From assembly GCA_016781115.1 (NCBI GenBank), contig JADDQX010000004.1:1-25380 (forward strand): 25,380 bases of DNA. Reading direction: 5' to 3'. This document shows, one piece after another, positions 23,090 to 25,380 of the stretch (the stretch's first letter is position 1; every line of letters starts with the position of its first letter). This DNA is from Actinomycetota bacterium (GTDB taxonomy: Bacteria; Actinomycetota; CADDZG01; WHSQ01). Under the pieces are notes generated by a model. It did no database searches, was not told the DNA's origin, and saw only the letters and a list, made by a program, of their open reading frames with translations. A program made the position numbers and the translations under genes.

Positions 23090-24090
23090 TGGTCGACATC
23101 GCGCAGCCTCTTCCGCAGAGGAACGCTTCGCTCCGTCCGGTCGCGGGGGTGGTGCTGGGGTTGACGGCTATCGGAGCGCTCCTCCACCTGTTGGAGCCGG
23201 GCCGTATCGCAGCGGCGCAGAACTTCCTGCTCGTGTTCAGCTCGCTGCTGATCGAAGCCGTTCCGTTCGTGCTGTTAGGCGCTTTGGTATCGGCGGTGAT
23301 CGAGGTCTTCGTTCCCGTGACGGTGTTCGAGAAGCTGGCGGGGCTTCCGCGGCCGCTTCAGCTTCCCGCCTCTGCCCTCGCAGGCATGGCGTTCCCGGTC
23401 TGCGAGTGCGGCTCCGTCCCGGTGGCCCGGCGTCTTGCGTCGAAGGGCCTCGCGCCCTCGGCAGCCATCACCTTCATGCTGGCCGCGCCCATCCTGAACC
23501 CCATCGTCATCGCGTCGACAGTCATCGCCTATCGCGGCCGCGAGAGCCTGTGGGCGATGGTGCTGGGCCGCAGCGCTCTCGGTCTCGTGGCCGCGGTCGC
23601 CGTCGGTTGGGTCATCGGATCCAGAAGCAGCGGCGAGATGCTCCGCGTCCGACGTGGAGATGCCGTGGCTCACGACCACGAACACGGCTCTCGCTCCGCC
23701 GCCTTCTTCGGGCATCTATCGAGCGACTTCGTCTTCATGGGCCGCTATCTGGTACTGGGGGCCGCGGTCGCCGCTGCGCTGCAGACGTTCGTGCCGCAGA
23801 CGGTGATCGGTTCTGTCGCCGGAGCTCCCGTCGTGAGCCTCCTGGCGATGATGGGCCTCGCGTTCCTCCTCTCGTTGTGTTCGGAATCCGACGCCTTCGT
23901 CGCGGCCTCTTTCGTCCAGTTCGGAGTCGGCGCACAGCTCGCATTCCTGGTCTTTGGGCCGATGGTGGACACGAAGTTGGGCTTCCTCTACAGCGCGACG
24001 TTCAGCAAAGGGTTCTTCAGGGTCGTCGTCGTGACGGTTGCCGCGGTCACGCTGGTCGGCGCGTTGTGGATCGAGGTGCTCGTCGGATGA
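23089..24090 (+). CDS. YraQ/ArsP-type permease
   Basis: A 333-residue polytopic protein of the permease group with DUF318/ArsP_1 (YraQ; YcgR in Bacillus). Two inverted halves are visible. The first holds LIEAVPFVLLGALVSAVIEV and the hallmark FPVCECGSVPVARRLASKG (103-120) with Cys105 and Cys107, then AAPILNPIVIAST. The second holds LVLGAAVAAALQTFVP and LLSLCSESDAFVAASF (261-275) with Cys264. A His-rich loop (AHDHEHG, 194-200) joins them. Relatives include the organoarsenical exporter ArsP, but most YraQ-type members have no known substrate. The ATG at 23089 overlaps the TGA of the pseudoenzyme gene (TGATG), with GGAAGG eight bases upstream, so the start is firm. It is followed at ATGA by its usual partner. 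The Cys and His suggest a soft metal or thiol-reactive substrate (inference). Confidence 0.93.
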   Translation: MVDIAQPLPQRNASLRPVAGVVLGLTAIGALLHLLEPGRIAAAQNFLLVFSSLLIEAVPFVLLGALVSAVIEVFVPVTVFEKLAGLPRPLQLPASALAGMAFPVCECGSVPVARRLASKGLAPSAAITFMLAAPILNPIVIASTVIAYRGRESLWAMVLGRSALGLVAAVAVGWVIGSRSSGEMLRVRRGDAVAHDHEHGSRSAAFFGHLSSDFVFMGRYLVLGAAVAAALQTFVPQTVIGSVAGAPVVSLLAMMGLAFLLSLCSESDAFVAASFVQFGVGAQLAFLVFGPMVDTKLGFLYSATFSKGFFRVVVVTVAAVTLVGALWIEVLVG

Positions 24091-24788
24091 GATGGAGCGC
24101 ACGCTCGCTCGCGGGGGCGGCCGCCTTGGCCGCGTGGGCGAGCCTTTTCTGGTTCTTGATGGCATCCGGAAGAACCAACCTCTATCTGTCGTCGCGCACG
24201 GACTGGGTGGTGCCCGTGGGCGCGACGATCCTGACGATCTCCGCGCTCGGCCGCCTCGTCTCCGCCCGCTCTCAGACGCCGGAACATCTGTCACCGAAGG
24301 ACGCGTGGGGAGTCGGAGTCATCCTGCTCCCGGTGGTGGCGGTGCTCGCCCTTCCACCGGCCTCCCTGTCTTCGTTCGCAGCGTCGCGGCGCTCCAGCTT
24401 CTCGAGCGCGGGATTCACGTCGTCTCCGGAAGAGGTTGCTAGTGGCGAGCTGTCGCTGGGGGACGTCGCGGGAGCGCTCCGGTCGCAAGAGGCCATGAGC
24501 GCGCTCGTCGCTCGCGCCGGCAGCGAGGTGGACTTCACCGGCTTCGTCACGCGGGATCCCGGGGCGGCGGCCGACGAGTTCACCCTGACGCGCTTCTTGA
24601 TCTCCTGTTGCGTGGCCGACGCCCTGAGCGTGGAGGTGCGGGTGGTGGGGGGGCCGCCGGGGCAGTTCGAGAAGGACCAGTGGGTCCGCGTGACCGGCAA
24701 GATCTATCCGTTGGGAGACGAAGTCATCGTCGACGCCGACTCGGTCGAAGCCGTCGAGCGCCCGGAGAAGCCCTACCTGAACCCCTAG
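24087..24788 (+). CDS. TIGR03943/YcgQ-type membrane protein, partner of the permease
   Basis: A 233-residue protein with two N-terminal hydrophobic hairpins (about 8-27 and 39-58, then 75-90) and a soluble C-terminal domain. It includes VDFTGFVTRDPGAAADEFTL and TRFLISCCVADALSVEVRV, with the conserved Cys174-Cys175 of the TIGR03943 family, then a small beta-rich OB-like segment (WVRVTGKIYPLGDEVIVDA). In firmicutes and actinobacteria this family is encoded next to YraQ-type permeases. The start ATG at 24087 overlaps the permease stop (ATGA). The paired Cys could pass on or sense the permease substrate, but no reaction is known. It ends the three-gene plus-strand unit that begins with the pseudoenzyme. 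Confidence 0.92.
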   Translation: MRWSARSLAGAAALAAWASLFWFLMASGRTNLYLSSRTDWVVPVGATILTISALGRLVSARSQTPEHLSPKDAWGVGVILLPVVAVLALPPASLSSFAASRRSSFSSAGFTSSPEEVASGELSLGDVAGALRSQEAMSALVARAGSEVDFTGFVTRDPGAAADEFTLTRFLISCCVADALSVEVRVVGGPPGQFEKDQWVRVTGKIYPLGDEVIVDADSVEAVERPEKPYLNP

Positions 24789-24804
24789 GCGGAACGGGGG
24801 CCCG

Positions 24805-24861
24805 TGCTACCCTGAATCGGTCATAAAGGGCACCTGACCAGCACTTTCGCTCTCTGGGAGG
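24805..24861 (+). promoter_or_regulatory. Extended -10 promoter and ribosome-binding site for the DUF2304-GT2 gene
   Basis: TGCTACCCT at 24805-24813 fits the extended -10 form TGNTANNNT, with a start point expected near 24820. GGGAGG at 24856-24861 lies nine bases before the ATG at 24871. This makes the last gene an independent unit with a leader of about 50 bases. Confidence 0.5.
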
Positions 24862-24870
24862 CACACCGAG

Positions 24871-25380
24871 ATGGGCTTGAGGATCTTCGGCGCGGCCGTT
24901 GCCTTCCTCATCGCCTACTTCGCGATCGGGCGTTACCGGAAGGGCCAGCTGCGCCGGGGCGAGCTCGTACTCATCGCCGTCGTGACGTGTGGGTTGCTGG
25001 TGGCAGCGGCGGCTCCCGATCTGCTGGACCCGATCTTGGGCGCGCTCGGCTTCCAGCCGGGGGGAGAGCGCAGGATCATCGGCCTGCTGGTCATCTCGAA
25101 CCTCTTCACGCTCGCGCTCATGTTCCGCGGCTTCTCGCGCGACGACCAGCTGTCGACCGAGCTCGGGGACCTCGTGGACCACATGGCGCTGGGGCGACTG
25201 GACGAAGCCGACACCGCTCCTCTACGAGGCTCGCTGGCGGTCGTGCTTCCCGCCTACAACGAGGCGGACAACATCGCCGCCGTCCTGGGCGAGATGCCGG
25301 CGCAGATCGACGACATGCCGGTGAGGCCGATCGTGATCGCCGACGGCTGCACCGATGCGACGGAAGCGGTCGCCGAGCGG
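24871..25380 (+). CDS. DUF2304-GT2 fusion glycosyltransferase (C-terminus cut by window edge)
   Basis: An ATG at 24871, nine bases after GGGAGG, opens a frame that stays open for 170 codons to the window end. The first 90 residues hold three hydrophobic segments with the DUF2304 layout (FGAAVAFLIAYFAIGRYRKG, ELVLIAVVTCGLLVAAAAPD, IIGLLVISNLFTLALMFRG). From about residue 121 a GT2 domain begins: LAVVLPAYNEADNIAAVLGE, then VIADGCTDAT, the nucleotide-binding strand. DUF2304 is often found beside or fused to dolichol-phosphate-mannose-synthase-like GT2 enzymes that make polyprenyl-phosphate sugars. Those would supply GT-C enzymes such as the candidate at 14823-16853 (inference). The rest of the catalytic domain lies outside the window. 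Confidence 0.88.
   Translation, partial: MGLRIFGAAVAFLIAYFAIGRYRKGQLRRGELVLIAVVTCGLLVAAAAPDLLDPILGALGFQPGGERRIIGLLVISNLFTLALMFRGFSRDDQLSTELGDLVDHMALGRLDEADTAPLRGSLAVVLPAYNEADNIAAVLGEMPAQIDDMPVRPIVIADGCTDATEAVAER

Overview
This is a GC-rich, gene-dense stretch with many GTG and TTG starts, many 1-14 base overlaps between genes, and TANNNT -10 elements placed 7 bases before start codons (leaderless style). Together with a DUF4383 protein and a DUF2304-glycosyltransferase fusion, this points to an Actinomycetota chromosome, probably an uncultured lineage. No RNA gene, insertion sequence, CRISPR array or phage gene was seen, and no gene-free stretch exceeds 300 bases.

Layout. (1) 1-406: a DUF4383 membrane protein, cut by the window edge. 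(2) 543-3825, minus strand: a tightly overlapping trio of a family 2 glycosyltransferase, a CDP-alcohol phosphatidyltransferase and a cytosolic alkaline-phosphatase (AP)-superfamily enzyme. (3) 3850-5541, plus: a membrane-anchored AP-superfamily enzyme, divergent from the trio across a symmetric promoter. (4) 5748-6497, minus: a WecG/TagA/CpsF glycosyltransferase. (5) 6656-10138, plus: a sulfatase-fold enzyme with Thr as likely nucleophile, a sulfotransferase and a TolB-like propeller. (6) 10216-21650, minus: eight genes in a run: anchored AP enzyme, MFS transporter, anchored AP enzyme, GT-C-like polytopic protein, O-antigen-ligase-like protein, MOP flippase, sulfotransferase, YjbQ. (7) 21764-24788, plus: a degenerate anchored AP paralogue, then a YraQ-type permease and its TIGR03943/YcgQ-type partner. 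(8) 24871-25380: a DUF2304-GT2 fusion, cut by the window edge.

The gene content is that of an envelope glycopolymer or glycolipid locus: sugar transferases, lipid head-group synthesis, flippase, ligase, sulfation and extracytoplasmic phospho-ester chemistry.

The most unusual feature is a family of four anchored AP-superfamily proteins (3850-5541, 16901-18529, 19845-21650, 21764-23089). In them, the segment that carries the last metal-binding His of PafA/NPP-type enzymes has moved from the C-terminus to just after the N-terminal membrane anchor, so the motif order reads as a circular permutation of the fold. Three members keep all seven expected metal and nucleophile residues. The fourth has lost all seven, so it looks like a pseudoenzyme, and it is divergent from an intact paralogue. 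I infer that the permuted enzymes act outside the membrane on phospho-esters of the polymer or lipid assembled by the neighbouring genes. The substrate is not shown by the sequence.
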